This document shows, piece after piece, positions 49,101 to 57,887 of a stretch of 64,000 nucleotides of DNA. The DNA is from JBBQYD01 sp942493075 (GTDB taxonomy: Bacteria; Verrucomicrobiota; Verrucomicrobiia; Limisphaerales; UBA8199). Both the position numbers and the translations under genes were made by a program. The DNA lies in the NCBI GenBank assembly GCA_942493075.1, contig OW818681.1, forward strand, positions 6,386,001-6,450,000. The letters are read 5' to 3'. Under the pieces are notes generated by a model. It was not told the origin of the DNA. It saw nothing but the letters and a program-made list of their open reading frames with translations, and did no database searches. Positions within the stretch are counted from its first letter, which is position 1, and each line of letters starts with the position of its first letter.

Positions 49101-52100
49101 TTGGGAATCCGATTACCTTTAGTATCGCGGTCACCAACAAAGGCCCGAGTGCTGCCGGCAACGTCATTCTCACCAACACCTTTGCTCCGAACCTTTTAAT
49201 CACAGCGATCAACGCCTCACAGGGTTCCGTGGTGACCAGCAGCAATATGGTCGTTTGCAGCCTGAACGGAATGGCCGTCGGCGCACGGGCCACTGTCAGT
49301 GTATCCGTGATGCCGCTCGCCGAGGGATCGATCGTCGCCCAATCGCGTGTCACGGCTACGCAGGATGATCCAATCCGTGGCAACAACCTCGCCTCCGTCG
49401 TTGTTGGCGTGGGGCCCGCCGCTGACCTGGCCGTCAGTGTTGTGGATAGCCCCGACCCCGTGGTGACGGGGAGTGACGTTACTTACTCGATCACTGTCAC
49501 CAACAAAGGCCCCAGCGCCTCGGCAAACGTCACTTTGACGGCAAATATTGCTCCGGCAATCACAATCACGAACGTGATCGCCAGTGCAGGCACCCTGACG
49601 ACCACCGACAACACACTCAGCCTGGCACTTGGTACCCTGGCTAGTGGCGCCAGCGCCACTCTGACGGTTGTTGGCACCGCAACGGTCGATGGCACCAACG
49701 TTACTACCGTTTCCGTCTTTGGCGGCCAGCCTGATCCTGTCTCAGGAAATAACGCGGCGAGCATAACTACTCTATCCGCTGGACCGTTCGTGCGATTCAT
49801 TCCTGCTGGCGCCACGCTGGTTGTCGAGAGTCTCACTCCCGCTAACGGGGCTATTGATGCCGGTGAAACCGTCACGGCCAGGCTCTTCCTTCGCAACTCC
49901 GGCAACGTGTCCGCATCCAGTGTGGTGGCAACGCTGCTGCCTGGGAATGGTGTGATCCCGGCCGCTGGTTCAACCCAGCAGTACGGCGACTTGGACACAG
50001 GCGCCTTGCCCGTGGATCGTGCGTTTACGTTCACTGCCTCCGGTGCAGGAACGATCTCCGCAGTGTTGCAGGTGGAGTCTGAGGCTACGGTGACCAATGT
50101 GCCGTTCAGCTTCACGCTGCCGACATCTCGTTCTTACAGCAACACAACTCAGATCGTTATCCGGGACAATCAGACTGCGGAGCCTTATCCCTCTTCGATT
50201 ACTGTATCCGGATTGACCGGCATTGTAGGGAAGGTCACTATCTCCCTCTCCAATGTCTCGCACACCTTCCCGAAGGACATCAGTGCCGTTGTGGTAGGTC
50301 CCGGTGGACAGAAGGTTCTGCTGATGTCCGGTGCTGGCGCACCCAACGCTGTGAATGCTAGTCTGGTGTTTGACCAGAGTGCGGCCCAGCAGATTCCGTC
50401 TGAATCCGGGCAACTCTTCAGCGGTTCCTGGCGCCCCGGTAACTACTCCGGCGCGGTTGTTCTGCCATCGGTTACAGCCCCGTATGGTGATTCGCTCGAG
50501 GCATTCAACTCCGTGAGTGCCAATGGGCAATGGAGACTCTACGTCTATGATAACAACGACGGTGATGAAGGCGTGATTGCTGGCGGGTGGAGCCTGGCCT
50601 TCACCATGCTCAAGCCGGTCAACCAGGTGGCTGACCTCGAGGTCGCAGCAACAGCCAGTTCTGTTTCCGTGCTCGCAGGGTCCGATGTCACTTTGACCTA
50701 TACCATTTTGAATAGGGGACCCAATGCCACCAGTTTCGCTGCGTTTAACACGACGGTGCCTGCCGGCGCCGCGGTGGTCGCGGCCTCAGCCAGCCAGGGA
50801 GAAACTCCCATCCGCTCCGGGAACCAGGTTACAGCCAACCTCGGGGCGATGGCATCAGGCGCTTCAGCGACTGTTACTGTGATCGTGCGTCCCGGCGTGG
50901 CTGGCTCTCTGGTATGCACCGGCACTGCCGCTTCGGCTGCCGAAACCGATCTGAACACGGTCAACAACACGGCTTCAGCATCCATTCAGGTCGCTTGGCC
51001 GGTAACCGATCTGGCGTGCTCCGTGGAGGCTGTCCAGAAGCCAGTGGTTTTGAAGAGCAACGTGGTGTTCTCCGTGGTTGTGACCAACCAGGGTCTGAAC
51101 ACGGCGCTCGGTGTGGTGGTCACGAACACATTGCCGGCAGGTGCCGCCTTTGTTGATTCCGACCCTGTCGCTGGCGTAACCACCAATGGCCAGCAAGTCA
51201 TCTGGCAAGTCGGCAGCCTGGGTGTCGGCGGGTCCGCACGGCTCGACCTGCGTCTTGTGGGTGTGGCGGTCACCAATGACTTGTTCCAGGCCTCGGCCTA
51301 CACGACTTCCCAGGATGATAATCAAACCAATAATTTGGCTTCCGCAGGTCTGCTCGTGAGTTTGCCCACCCCGGCCTTTGAGGCTGCGGGCGTTCTGCTC
51401 AAAGCGGAGAGCGGCCCAATCAACGGCACAGTCGATCCTAACGAGCAGCTCACGGTTTCCTTGAAGCTGCGCAACATCGGCACACGCGATGTGACAAACC
51501 TGGTGGCCAAACTCCGCACCGGCAACGGCGTGGCCAACCCGAGTGCCGATCAGGTTTACGGCGAGGTGCTCATCAACGGCACTATGGTTGCCCGCGACTT
51601 TTCGTTCAAAGCAACTGAGACCGGGGACCGGTTGGTGACTGCGACTCTCGAACTTTCAGAAGGCACGAATGCCTTGGGTACGATCGATTACGTGTTCAAC
51701 CTGCCGAGCAGCGTGGCGTTTCTCTCTGGAACCGCTGCGACTATCCCGCAGCTCGGCGCGGCATCGATCTATCCGCTCACGAACACAGTGTCCGGTTTGA
51801 TCGGCACCGTGTCACAGGTGAAGGTCAGCCTCTATGGGCTGGCGCACAACTTCCCTATGGATATTAACGTGCTTCTCGTAGGCCCCACGGGCGAACGCGC
51901 GCTGGTGATGGCGCGCGCGGGCGGTGGTTCGCCGGCTACCGGTGTGAACCTCACCTTCGCTGACAGCGCGGCGGCGGCGCTGCCGCACAGCGCGGCTCTG
52001 GTTAGCGGCACTTATAAGCCATCTACTTACGAGACACAGCCGTTCTTCCTGTCACCCGCTCCCGCTGGCCCTTACAGCACACAATTGAGCTCGCTCAACG

Positions 52101-52810
52101 GCATTGATCCGAATGGCGTCTGGTCATTGTATATCATCGATGACAGGCAGGGCGACGGTGGCGCGTTAGCGCAAGGCTGGGGCTTGGAGATCACCACGGT
52201 GAAATCCGTCAACCCGCTGGCCGACCTCTCGATAGCCTTAGCTTCCTCTCCGGACGCTCCTTTGATCGGCGAACCGATCACCACAGTCATCACGGTGAGC
52301 AACCTTGGTCCTGCCAAGGCCACGGGAATCGTCGTTAATCATCAACTCCCGGCCGGTGTGACCTTTGTGTCCGGTCCGGAAGGGGCCACAGTGGATACAA
52401 ACGGTGCTGTCAGTTTCACTATCAGCGAACTGGTCTCAGGCGCAGTCAGCACCACTCCGATCGTCTCGAAGGCCGAGTTGGGTGGCACGCTACTTACCCG
52501 CGCTACTGTCAGTTCAGCCACTGAGTTCGATCTGGTTCCCGCCAATAACGAGGCTGAGAGCACTCTGTTGGTCTTCGGGGTTCCGACCACGCAGCTTACT
52601 GCGGAACTAAAGGGCAGCGAGTTCGTTGTCACATTCAACGGTCAGCCAAGCTTGACCTACGCCTTGCAGGTTTCCACCAACCTGGTGGACTGGACCATGC
52701 TTGATCCGCAGGTTTGCCCGCCGAGTGGTGTTGTGAAGGTCGTCCTTCCCTTCACCAACGATGGCGCAGGGAAGTTCTATCGCAGCGTTCGGGTGCTCCC
52801 TGAACCTTAA
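46160..52810 (+). CDS. Giant secreted M6-family metalloprotease with three P domains and DUF11 repeats
   Basis: 2216 residues. Signal peptide (about 1-38), propeptide, then an M6 (immune inhibitor A-like) protease domain (about 170-570). Its zinc motif AHENGHMLCGFPDLYD has His353, Glu354 and His357, followed by a Met-containing turn FCLMGSGG. After it come P domain 1 (about 681-830), three DUF11 (835-1205), a CARDB-like domain, P domain 2 (1323-1485), two DUF11, a second CARDB-like domain, P domain 3 (1850-2013), one DUF11, and the shared end module (YALQVSTNLVDWTML ... KFYRSVRVLPEP). The CARDB/P/DUF11 unit is also in the upstream gene, so the two share duplicated modules. It starts 36 bp after the preceding stop. 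Confidence 0.92.
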   Translation: MKLALQWSKSLVGRAVRLVAKPASLLAVLALGLTSTLAAPFDKEFQFTQPDGTVLSVHGKGDEFSAVFEVGGGYTVVFDKEQKAYCYAVVGADGRLESTGVQAHTAAPAALGLVPHLRMTREARKAEVVARYLEWEQNMQVNPQWETLKVNRRTYQQALKNGVQAAPPDSPTVGTKVGLTLLVDFSDDPATIPQADVVGYLNGDNYSGYGNNGSVKQYFLDVSNGKLLYTNVVTIYITAPQPKTTYNDVTQDAGLMGNNLVKDVLDTMKHLPDYESTILPTFEALTVDNNNYVIACNVFFAGANSGVWAMGLWPHSSALAYVGPQDLSTGGKKVFRYQITDIGNRLAIGTFAHENGHMLCGFPDLYDYDYDSVGGAGAFCLMGSGGTDLNPSQVSAYLKYAAGWATTTELTASSSFLATVSSRGTNFNHFSRFEKPGTPTEYYLVENRQRSGRDSDLPGSGLAIWHVDELGDRDNQSLAYNSGHANYECTLVQADNNWHFQRNMNYGDAGDLWYAENPSSSYRNEFTDATTPSARWWDGANSTIFFSEISSNANNMTFRVGQGVSLKIAGNYILDGNGNGLIDFNECSELFVILTNASGITASNVSAVLATTTPGVIIAQSSSTYPDIGGLELGTNLLGFKISTTPGFNCGGQINFNLTLKTDAASATNRLVLETGMPGTPVRFDSAGPIAIPDNGETNSAIVVSNLAFAANKIAVSLHLTHDYDGDLLIQLISPEGITNTLSRYRGGSGANYGLLCAPDNNRTIFDDQAAASIVAGIPPFVGSFRPEQPLSVFKGKSGTSLNGTWRLRVVDSSRIDSGTLQCWSLHVTPTICADGLGECPGADLAVGLTAQPEPTTSGSDIVYTINVTNRGPSTAKNVSLSQLLPPSMIYRSSTASQGAVSAAGSVVTCNLGSMAVGARATITVQVTTTVAGVMGSSATVNSEQADFELSNNTATFVSHVNPPAADMVVGISPSASSVSLGNPITFSIAVTNKGPSAAGNVILTNTFAPNLLITAINASQGSVVTSSNMVVCSLNGMAVGARATVSVSVMPLAEGSIVAQSRVTATQDDPIRGNNLASVVVGVGPAADLAVSVVDSPDPVVTGSDVTYSITVTNKGPSASANVTLTANIAPAITITNVIASAGTLTTTDNTLSLALGTLASGASATLTVVGTATVDGTNVTTVSVFGGQPDPVSGNNAASITTLSAGPFVRFIPAGATLVVESLTPANGAIDAGETVTARLFLRNSGNVSASSVVATLLPGNGVIPAAGSTQQYGDLDTGALPVDRAFTFTASGAGTISAVLQVESEATVTNVPFSFTLPTSRSYSNTTQIVIRDNQTAEPYPSSITVSGLTGIVGKVTISLSNVSHTFPKDISAVVVGPGGQKVLLMSGAGAPNAVNASLVFDQSAAQQIPSESGQLFSGSWRPGNYSGAVVLPSVTAPYGDSLEAFNSVSANGQWRLYVYDNNDGDEGVIAGGWSLAFTMLKPVNQVADLEVAATASSVSVLAGSDVTLTYTILNRGPNATSFAAFNTTVPAGAAVVAASASQGETPIRSGNQVTANLGAMASGASATVTVIVRPGVAGSLVCTGTAASAAETDLNTVNNTASASIQVAWPVTDLACSVEAVQKPVVLKSNVVFSVVVTNQGLNTALGVVVTNTLPAGAAFVDSDPVAGVTTNGQQVIWQVGSLGVGGSARLDLRLVGVAVTNDLFQASAYTTSQDDNQTNNLASAGLLVSLPTPAFEAAGVLLKAESGPINGTVDPNEQLTVSLKLRNIGTRDVTNLVAKLRTGNGVANPSADQVYGEVLINGTMVARDFSFKATETGDRLVTATLELSEGTNALGTIDYVFNLPSSVAFLSGTAATIPQLGAASIYPLTNTVSGLIGTVSQVKVSLYGLAHNFPMDINVLLVGPTGERALVMARAGGGSPATGVNLTFADSAAAALPHSAALVSGTYKPSTYETQPFFLSPAPAGPYSTQLSSLNGIDPNGVWSLYIIDDRQGDGGALAQGWGLEITTVKSVNPLADLSIALASSPDAPLIGEPITTVITVSNLGPAKATGIVVNHQLPAGVTFVSGPEGATVDTNGAVSFTISELVSGAVSTTPIVSKAELGGTLLTRATVSSATEFDLVPANNEAESTLLVFGVPTTQLTAELKGSEFVVTFNGQPSLTYALQVSTNLVDWTMLDPQVCPPSGVVKVVLPFTNDGAGKFYRSVRVLPEP

Positions 52811-52827
52811 TCGTCCGCTACGCGGAA

Positions 52828-53427
52828 ATGGTTTTAATCGGATTAACGGGCGGCGTTGGCATGGGTAAGTCCACCGCCGCCCGTATTCTTTTGGACCTAG
52901 GCGTTCCAGTCATCGATACGGATGATCTGGCGCGGCAACTCGTCGAGCCGGGCCAGCCTGCCTTGGGGGAGATTGCGCAGGCGTTTGGCCCTTCCATAAT
53001 CGGCATGGATGGACGCCTCCTTCGCAAAGAGCTTGCCAGGATTGTCTTCGAGGATTCAGACGCCCGGCGCACCCTGGAAAAGATACTTCACCCGAGAATT
53101 CGCCAAAGTTGGCACGACGATGCAGAGCGATGGCGGGCCGAAGGGCTGAGGTTTGGATGCGTTGTCATTCCACTGCTTTATGAAACCGGTGCTGAGCGCG
53201 AGTTCGCCCGCGTCGTGTGTGTAGCGTGCTCCGAGTTGACACAACGCGAGCGCCTCCGCGAGAGGGGTTGGGACGACCAGGAGATTGAGCGACGCATTGC
53301 TTCGCAACTCCCTATCATGCAGAAACTGCAGCGAGCCGATTTCGTGCTCTGGACAGAAGGAGAACGGGATCTCATTGGAATCCAATGGGCAAAGATTCTC
53401 GATGGGGTCAGAACCCATTATTTTTAG
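52828..53427 (+). CDS. coaE: Dephospho-CoA kinase
   Basis: 199 residues. Phosphorylates dephospho-CoA, the last step of coenzyme A synthesis. P-loop GLTGGVGMGKST (5-16), DTDDLARQLVEPG, LHPRIRQ and VVIPLLYETG are CoaE hallmarks. C-terminal RASQLP-like ASQLPIMQK is present. The gene begins 17 bp after the giant protease. Its last seven codons (GVRTHYF) and the TAG stop lie in the left arm of an inverted repeat at 53404-53485, so the natural C-terminus has probably been replaced by repeat sequence. All catalytic segments remain, so it should be active. Confidence 0.96.
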   Translation: MVLIGLTGGVGMGKSTAARILLDLGVPVIDTDDLARQLVEPGQPALGEIAQAFGPSIIGMDGRLLRKELARIVFEDSDARRTLEKILHPRIRQSWHDDAERWRAEGLRFGCVVIPLLYETGAEREFARVVCVACSELTQRERLRERGWDDQEIERRIASQLPIMQKLQRADFVLWTEGERDLIGIQWAKILDGVRTHYF

Positions 53428-53485
53428 TGTGCCGAGCAGGGAGATTCCTATAACGTTAATAGTATAAATAATGGGTTCTGACCCC
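53404..53485. repeat. REPIN-like inverted repeat overlapping the coaE stop
   Basis: Arms 53404-53423 and 53466-53485 are perfect 20-bp reverse complements (GGGGTCAGAACCCATTATTT) separated by 42 AT-richer bases. Each arm holds a small hairpin, GGGT-CAGA-ACCC. Two such units head to head is the layout of a REPIN, normally mobilised by a REP-associated tyrosine transposase. No transposase is in the window. The element ends 5 bp before the next gene's ATG and may also work as a transcript hairpin. Confidence 0.8.
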
Positions 53486-53490
53486 AAAGT

Positions 53491-55806
53491 ATGACAGCGT
53501 TTGCGCTGACAATTTTTACCGGGGCTTTTCTGCTCTTCCAGGTGCAGCCGCTCATGGGCAAGTTTATCCTGCCCTGGTTCGGCGGCAGCCCAGGGGTGTG
53601 GACCACCTGCATGCTGTTCTTTCAGGTGCTGTTGCTGGCCGGATACGCTTACGCGCATGCCAGCGCCAGCCGATTAAGGCCCCGCACGCAGGTCATCACC
53701 CATCTGGCCCTGGTGGTTGTCTCTCTTGCGTTCCTTCCGGTCGTGCCCGGTGCCACGTGGAAGCCTGAGTCCGGCGACGATCCGGTGCTGCGGATCTTGC
53801 TGTTGCTGGCGGTGAATGTGGGTTTGCCCTACTTTGCGCTGGCCGCAACTGGCCCACTGTTACAGCACTGGTTTGGCTGCGTATTCGCCGGCCGGTCGCC
53901 TTATCGGCTCTACGCGCTGTCCAACGTGGGTTCACTGCTCGCTCTGTTGTCTTACCCGTTTGTGTGCGAACCTTTGATGTCGCGGCGCACGCAGGCGTGG
54001 GCATGGAGCGTCGGACTCCTCATTTATCTTCTGTGTATCCTGGTCTGCGCCCGCCGGATCTGGCAAGTGGGGAACTCCGCTGCTGCCGCGGAAAGGACAA
54101 AGCCTGAAGAGAAGCCTCAAGGGGTGTCTCCCGGACCGGTTCCAAATGTTCCTCCAGCCTATGGACCGGCCAGCGTCTGGGTTTCAATGTTGTGGCTGCT
54201 GTTGCCGGCATGCGCCTCGGCTCTGTTGCTCGCTGTCACCAACAAGCTTTGTCTCGATGTGGCCGTGTTTCCATTTCTATGGATCGTTCCGCTCGCCCTT
54301 TATCTGCTCAGCTTCATTGTTGCGTTTGACAGCCCGCGATGGTACCGACGTGGGCCGTTTACCCTTCTGCTGATTGTGGCATTGGCCGGGTTCTGCTGGG
54401 CTCTGTATGACGCTGCGGAATGGACATTGTGGCGGCAGGTGAGTGTGTTCGGCAGCGGCTTGTTCATTTTCTGCATGATTTGTCACGGAGAGCTGTACCG
54501 GTTGCGTCCAGCACCCGCTCAGCTAACCCGCTATTATCTGTTCATATCGGCTGGCGGCGCTTTAGGTGGCATTTTCGTAGGCGTCCTGGCGCCCCTCTGG
54601 TTCAACGATTACTATGAGCTTCACCTCAGCCTCGCGTTGAGCGCGATCCTTTATGCGTGTCTCTTCTGGCGCGATGCCTGGCGAGTTCCGGCTGCAACCC
54701 TCACCGCACCTGGCCATCTGAAATGGATGCAGTTGCTGGCATGGGGGTTGCCGCTGATGGGCCTTGGTGCTCTTGAGCTTTGGATCTGGAGAAGCAGAGC
54801 TCTCTTTGCGCAGATTCCCAAAGAAGTCTTCTATGCACTTCGATTTCTGGCCTGGACCTTCCTTGGCTTGCTGGTCGTCAGCGCACTGTTGAGCAGTTCA
54901 CGTGGCCCGCGGCAGAGCCGCATTTTAGCCGCCACCTGGCTGTCGCTGGGCGTTCTTGGCCTCGGGATAGTCCTGGCAGTACAGGCCGCTGACAAGGATG
55001 CGGACATTGTGTATAGCTCCCGAAATTTCTATGGTGTGCTCACTATTTTTGATCATCGACGCGACACGCCGAACGATCGTTTTCTATTGCTCCGTCATGG
55101 TCGCATTACTCATGGCCTTCAGTTCACGCGGCCTGACTTTGCTAATGTCCCGACGACCTACTATTCGAGCAACAGCGGGGTCGGGTTAGCCATTAAGGCG
55201 TTGACGGAGCGTCCCAGGAGGCTTGGGTTAGTGGGTTTAGGCACCGGGACTCTCGCCACTTACGGCAGGCGAGGGGACACTCTCCGCATTTATGAGATCA
55301 ATCCCGAGGTGGTTGAGCTGGCCTGGAACCGGTTTAGCTACTTGAGCAATTGCCCCTCGAAAATTGAAATCGTTTCGGGCGATGCGCGGCTCTCTCTGGA
55401 ACGAGAAGCGCCCCAGCAGTTCGACCTGCTGACTCTGGATGCTTTCAGCAGCGACTCCGTGCCTGTGCACTTGCTGACCAAAGAAGCGTTCGCTGTCTAT
55501 GAAAGGCATTTGGCCACAAACGGAATTCTGGCGATCCACATCTCGAATTATTTCCTCGATCTTGAGCCTGTTGTGCTGAATCTTGCCAAGGAGTTTCGCC
55601 GCGGGCTGATGCTCATAGACCCCGAAGATGACGAGGAGAAATGGTGGATTTACGGCAGCACTTGGGGGCTGATGTCGCGAGACCGTGAGTTCTATAACAG
55701 ACCGGAGATTTATTCTTCCGCAGTGCCTTTTCGTACCAACGCGCCTACGGTCCCCTTGTGGACCGATGACTTCGCGAGTCTCTACCAGATTCTTCGCAAA
55801 CCTTGA
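53491..55806 (+). CDS. Fused MFS-like / spermidine-synthase-like membrane protein
   Basis: 771 residues. About 12 helices in residues 1-500 (FTGAFLLFQVQPLMGKFILPWFGG at the N-terminus is typical of this fusion family), then a Rossmann-fold domain: LGLVGLGTGTLATYG (about 577-591), LRIYEINPEVVELA (acidic ribose-binding Glu), IVSGDARLSL and FDLLTLDAFSSDSVPVHLL. The class resembles spermidine synthases, but several members lack proof of aminopropyl transfer, so the substrate is open. The ATG at 53491 has no visible ribosome site because the REPIN-like repeat ends just upstream; that insertion may have replaced the native leader. Confidence 0.85.
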   Translation: MTAFALTIFTGAFLLFQVQPLMGKFILPWFGGSPGVWTTCMLFFQVLLLAGYAYAHASASRLRPRTQVITHLALVVVSLAFLPVVPGATWKPESGDDPVLRILLLLAVNVGLPYFALAATGPLLQHWFGCVFAGRSPYRLYALSNVGSLLALLSYPFVCEPLMSRRTQAWAWSVGLLIYLLCILVCARRIWQVGNSAAAAERTKPEEKPQGVSPGPVPNVPPAYGPASVWVSMLWLLLPACASALLLAVTNKLCLDVAVFPFLWIVPLALYLLSFIVAFDSPRWYRRGPFTLLLIVALAGFCWALYDAAEWTLWRQVSVFGSGLFIFCMICHGELYRLRPAPAQLTRYYLFISAGGALGGIFVGVLAPLWFNDYYELHLSLALSAILYACLFWRDAWRVPAATLTAPGHLKWMQLLAWGLPLMGLGALELWIWRSRALFAQIPKEVFYALRFLAWTFLGLLVVSALLSSSRGPRQSRILAATWLSLGVLGLGIVLAVQAADKDADIVYSSRNFYGVLTIFDHRRDTPNDRFLLLRHGRITHGLQFTRPDFANVPTTYYSSNSGVGLAIKALTERPRRLGLVGLGTGTLATYGRRGDTLRIYEINPEVVELAWNRFSYLSNCPSKIEIVSGDARLSLEREAPQQFDLLTLDAFSSDSVPVHLLTKEAFAVYERHLATNGILAIHISNYFLDLEPVVLNLAKEFRRGLMLIDPEDDEEKWWIYGSTWGLMSRDREFYNRPEIYSSAVPFRTNAPTVPLWTDDFASLYQILRKP

Positions 55807-55861
55807 TGCCTCGCCGTGCGATGAGGAACCTGCCAGAATCTGTGACATAACCAAACCCCAC

Positions 55862-56920
55862 ATGATGAGCGGAAAATCCACCAGCCAAAGTAGAACGAAA
55901 GGAATGCCTGGCCTGGTGCGGTTTCATTCGCTTGCTGTGCTTTGTAGTTTGATTCTTGGCGCGGTTGTCTCCAGAGGTGCCGGGGTCGACTGGATACGGC
56001 CAGGAGTCAACACCAACCAGGCAGTCTGGGGCATCCGAGGCGGGCTTATTTGGGCCATTCCTCCGGTCGCATTCCGTGGCGGAGACCCTCGTGGGCTCAT
56101 CCGCTTGGGCTACCCGATTCTCACTAACAGTGAGTATGACCTTGTCAATTTTATAGCAATTGAACCAATCGTTGGAGGCCGCCGCGGGTTTAGCGAATTG
56201 GAGCAAAGTGAGATGGACCGTCGTCAGGGCAAACGCATCTGGGCTGAAGCACCGGGCTCTGGATCAACAAACGGCCTCGTTGCAGGACGGCTCCGGAAAA
56301 GGCCCGATGGTCAGGAAGAGCTGCAAGTTGATCTGCGAGTTGAGAGGTTTGACAACGGAGCTCGTGTGAGACTCAGCATCCTCCAGCGCGGGGATCGTCC
56401 CGACGAGATCCAACTGACGGTTTTCCGAGAATCAGACAGCGCTCCTCTGGAGCATTGCATCCTTACGGCCACCATGGGGAATATGGCTCGAACCCGGCAG
56501 CTCTGGCTCGGTAAGCAGGTTGTTGCCAGTCTCAAGCTGTTCGGCGATTACAAGGGCAGCGAGTTCACGCCACACCAGGAGTATCCGTTATCTCAACTCC
56601 ATCGAACCGCCGAAGGCCGGGTGCTGGTGGCGGTGACTAACGATGAGCAGGACCCCACATCGGCCCACCCGTTTCCAGATTCGAAGCTTTGGTATTATGC
56701 AGGATCAAAGGTAACGCAGTATTGGGCCAAAGAGGCTGGAGCCTTTAAGGATGACCTTCGAGTGTTGGTGAATGGACGCTATACGTACTGGCTTTCATCA
56801 CGTCCTATCCCGGGAGGGGTGGCCTTCGAGAATTTTGAGATGCGCGAGCGGTTCTACCAGGGACAGAGCTTCACCTTCGGGATCACCCGAAAAACGCCGC
56901 AAGAACTCGGGTTCAAATGA
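55862..56920 (+). CDS. Secreted protein of unknown function
   Basis: 352 residues from ATG 55862. Signal sequence (LAVLCSLILGAVVSRGAG), then a globular domain with GVDWIRPGVNTNQAVWGIRG and PRGLIRLGYPILTNSEYDLVNFIAIEPIVGG. It is Arg/Glu-rich and beta-like after that. Family not recognised. The phrase about lines of sight to neighbours: its 3' end overlaps the opposite mutarotase-like gene by 8 bp (56913-56920), and a DUF6259 putative glycosidase follows on that strand, so a carbohydrate-related role is possible but unproven. The frame is open from 55685 inside the previous gene; that longer start is rejected. Confidence 0.65.
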   Translation: MMSGKSTSQSRTKGMPGLVRFHSLAVLCSLILGAVVSRGAGVDWIRPGVNTNQAVWGIRGGLIWAIPPVAFRGGDPRGLIRLGYPILTNSEYDLVNFIAIEPIVGGRRGFSELEQSEMDRRQGKRIWAEAPGSGSTNGLVAGRLRKRPDGQEELQVDLRVERFDNGARVRLSILQRGDRPDEIQLTVFRESDSAPLEHCILTATMGNMARTRQLWLGKQVVASLKLFGDYKGSEFTPHQEYPLSQLHRTAEGRVLVAVTNDEQDPTSAHPFPDSKLWYYAGSKVTQYWAKEAGAFKDDLRVLVNGRYTYWLSSRPIPGGVAFENFEMRERFYQGQSFTFGITRKTPQELGFK

Positions 56921-57779
56921 CCCCTTCACCGCATCGGTAAGTGACGCACCAGCGTTCTGCTTTGCCGGCGCAAAGAGTGCGCTCGAAATAGGGCTCAAAT
57001 GAAAACGTGCAAGCATTTCCCCAGATCGGCAACGCGGCAGGCGGGAAATCTGTTTCGACTGTGATTTCACCCAAGAGCGGGTGCTTCTGAACCGTGTGCA
57101 GCACTCGGTCCCGCGTCGCCAGGTTCAGCGCACGGTAACATCCGCGCGTCCAATCGTGTGTCGATTTTCGTTGGATATAACCCTCGTTATTGACGAAGTA
57201 ACCGGGACTTTCGGGCATCTCGATTGGAATTGAAAACCGGCACAGGACGTTGTCCGGCGGGATGGGGAAGAACGGATGTGCAAACCAGCACACGGGCAAA
57301 GGAACGGCCCCGGTGTTATGCAAAGTCGTTGCCGAACTGAACGTGCGATCTCGTAAACTAACCTCGCGAGTCAGCTCGTAAGACCAGTCGCGAAACCTAT
57401 GGCTGGTCCTCATCGTGATAGAGTCTTCAGCTTGCGCCACATCCCACCTCACGAACTCTATCACCTCACGGTTATGCCGGACATCGAACGGCTCGAGCGG
57501 GCTGGTCCTCCGAACCCGTCCGACGCCGATACACCCCACTTCGTCACCCACGGCTGCCGTATCGGCCGCAAGTGCCTTCTTGAACATTTCAGGAGCACCC
57601 TGACCATCGAAGGTATTGGGTTCACGGGGATACTCAGGTCCCGTAAACAGCGGCCCGAGCCGCTGATCGGTTACCTGCCAGATGTAACACCCGGTACAAT
57701 AGCGCGACCCGAGCCGCGCATGGTCCGTCTCAGGATCGAGAATGAAGACCTTCAACTGTGCGTTCTCCAGGTTAAACAT
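56913..57779 (-). CDS. Aldose-1-epimerase (mutarotase)-fold protein
   Basis: 288 residues, cytoplasmic (no signal). Beta-rich throughout, with strands typical of the galactose-mutarotase superfamily: GCYIWQVTDQRLGPLF, RFRDWSYELTREVSLRDRTF, LHNTGAVPLPVCWFAHPFFP (the His near the active-site position) and IWGNACTFSFEPYFER. This fold includes sugar epimerases and several uncharacterised sugar-binding enzymes. It is a weak match to the classical epimerase, so the call is by fold. It lies upstream of nothing on this strand and converges with the secreted unknown. The DUF6259 gene ends about 108 bp before its start side. Confidence 0.6.
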   Translation of the reverse strand: MFNLENAQLKVFILDPETDHARLGSRYCTGCYIWQVTDQRLGPLFTGPEYPREPNTFDGQGAPEMFKKALAADTAAVGDEVGCIGVGRVRRTSPLEPFDVRHNREVIEFVRWDVAQAEDSITMRTSHRFRDWSYELTREVSLRDRTFSSATTLHNTGAVPLPVCWFAHPFFPIPPDNVLCRFSIPIEMPESPGYFVNNEGYIQRKSTHDWTRGCYRALNLATRDRVLHTVQKHPLLGEITVETDFPPAALPIWGNACTFSFEPYFERTLCAGKAERWCVTYRCGEGVI

Positions 57780-57887
57780 GGATCTTCCTTGGCCTGCTGT
57801 CCGAAACGCGGTTAAACATCACGCCCTGCATAAAGACCGGCAGCGCGCTGCTCTGTATGCGTGGACAATGGGCGCATGCGTGTTTGC

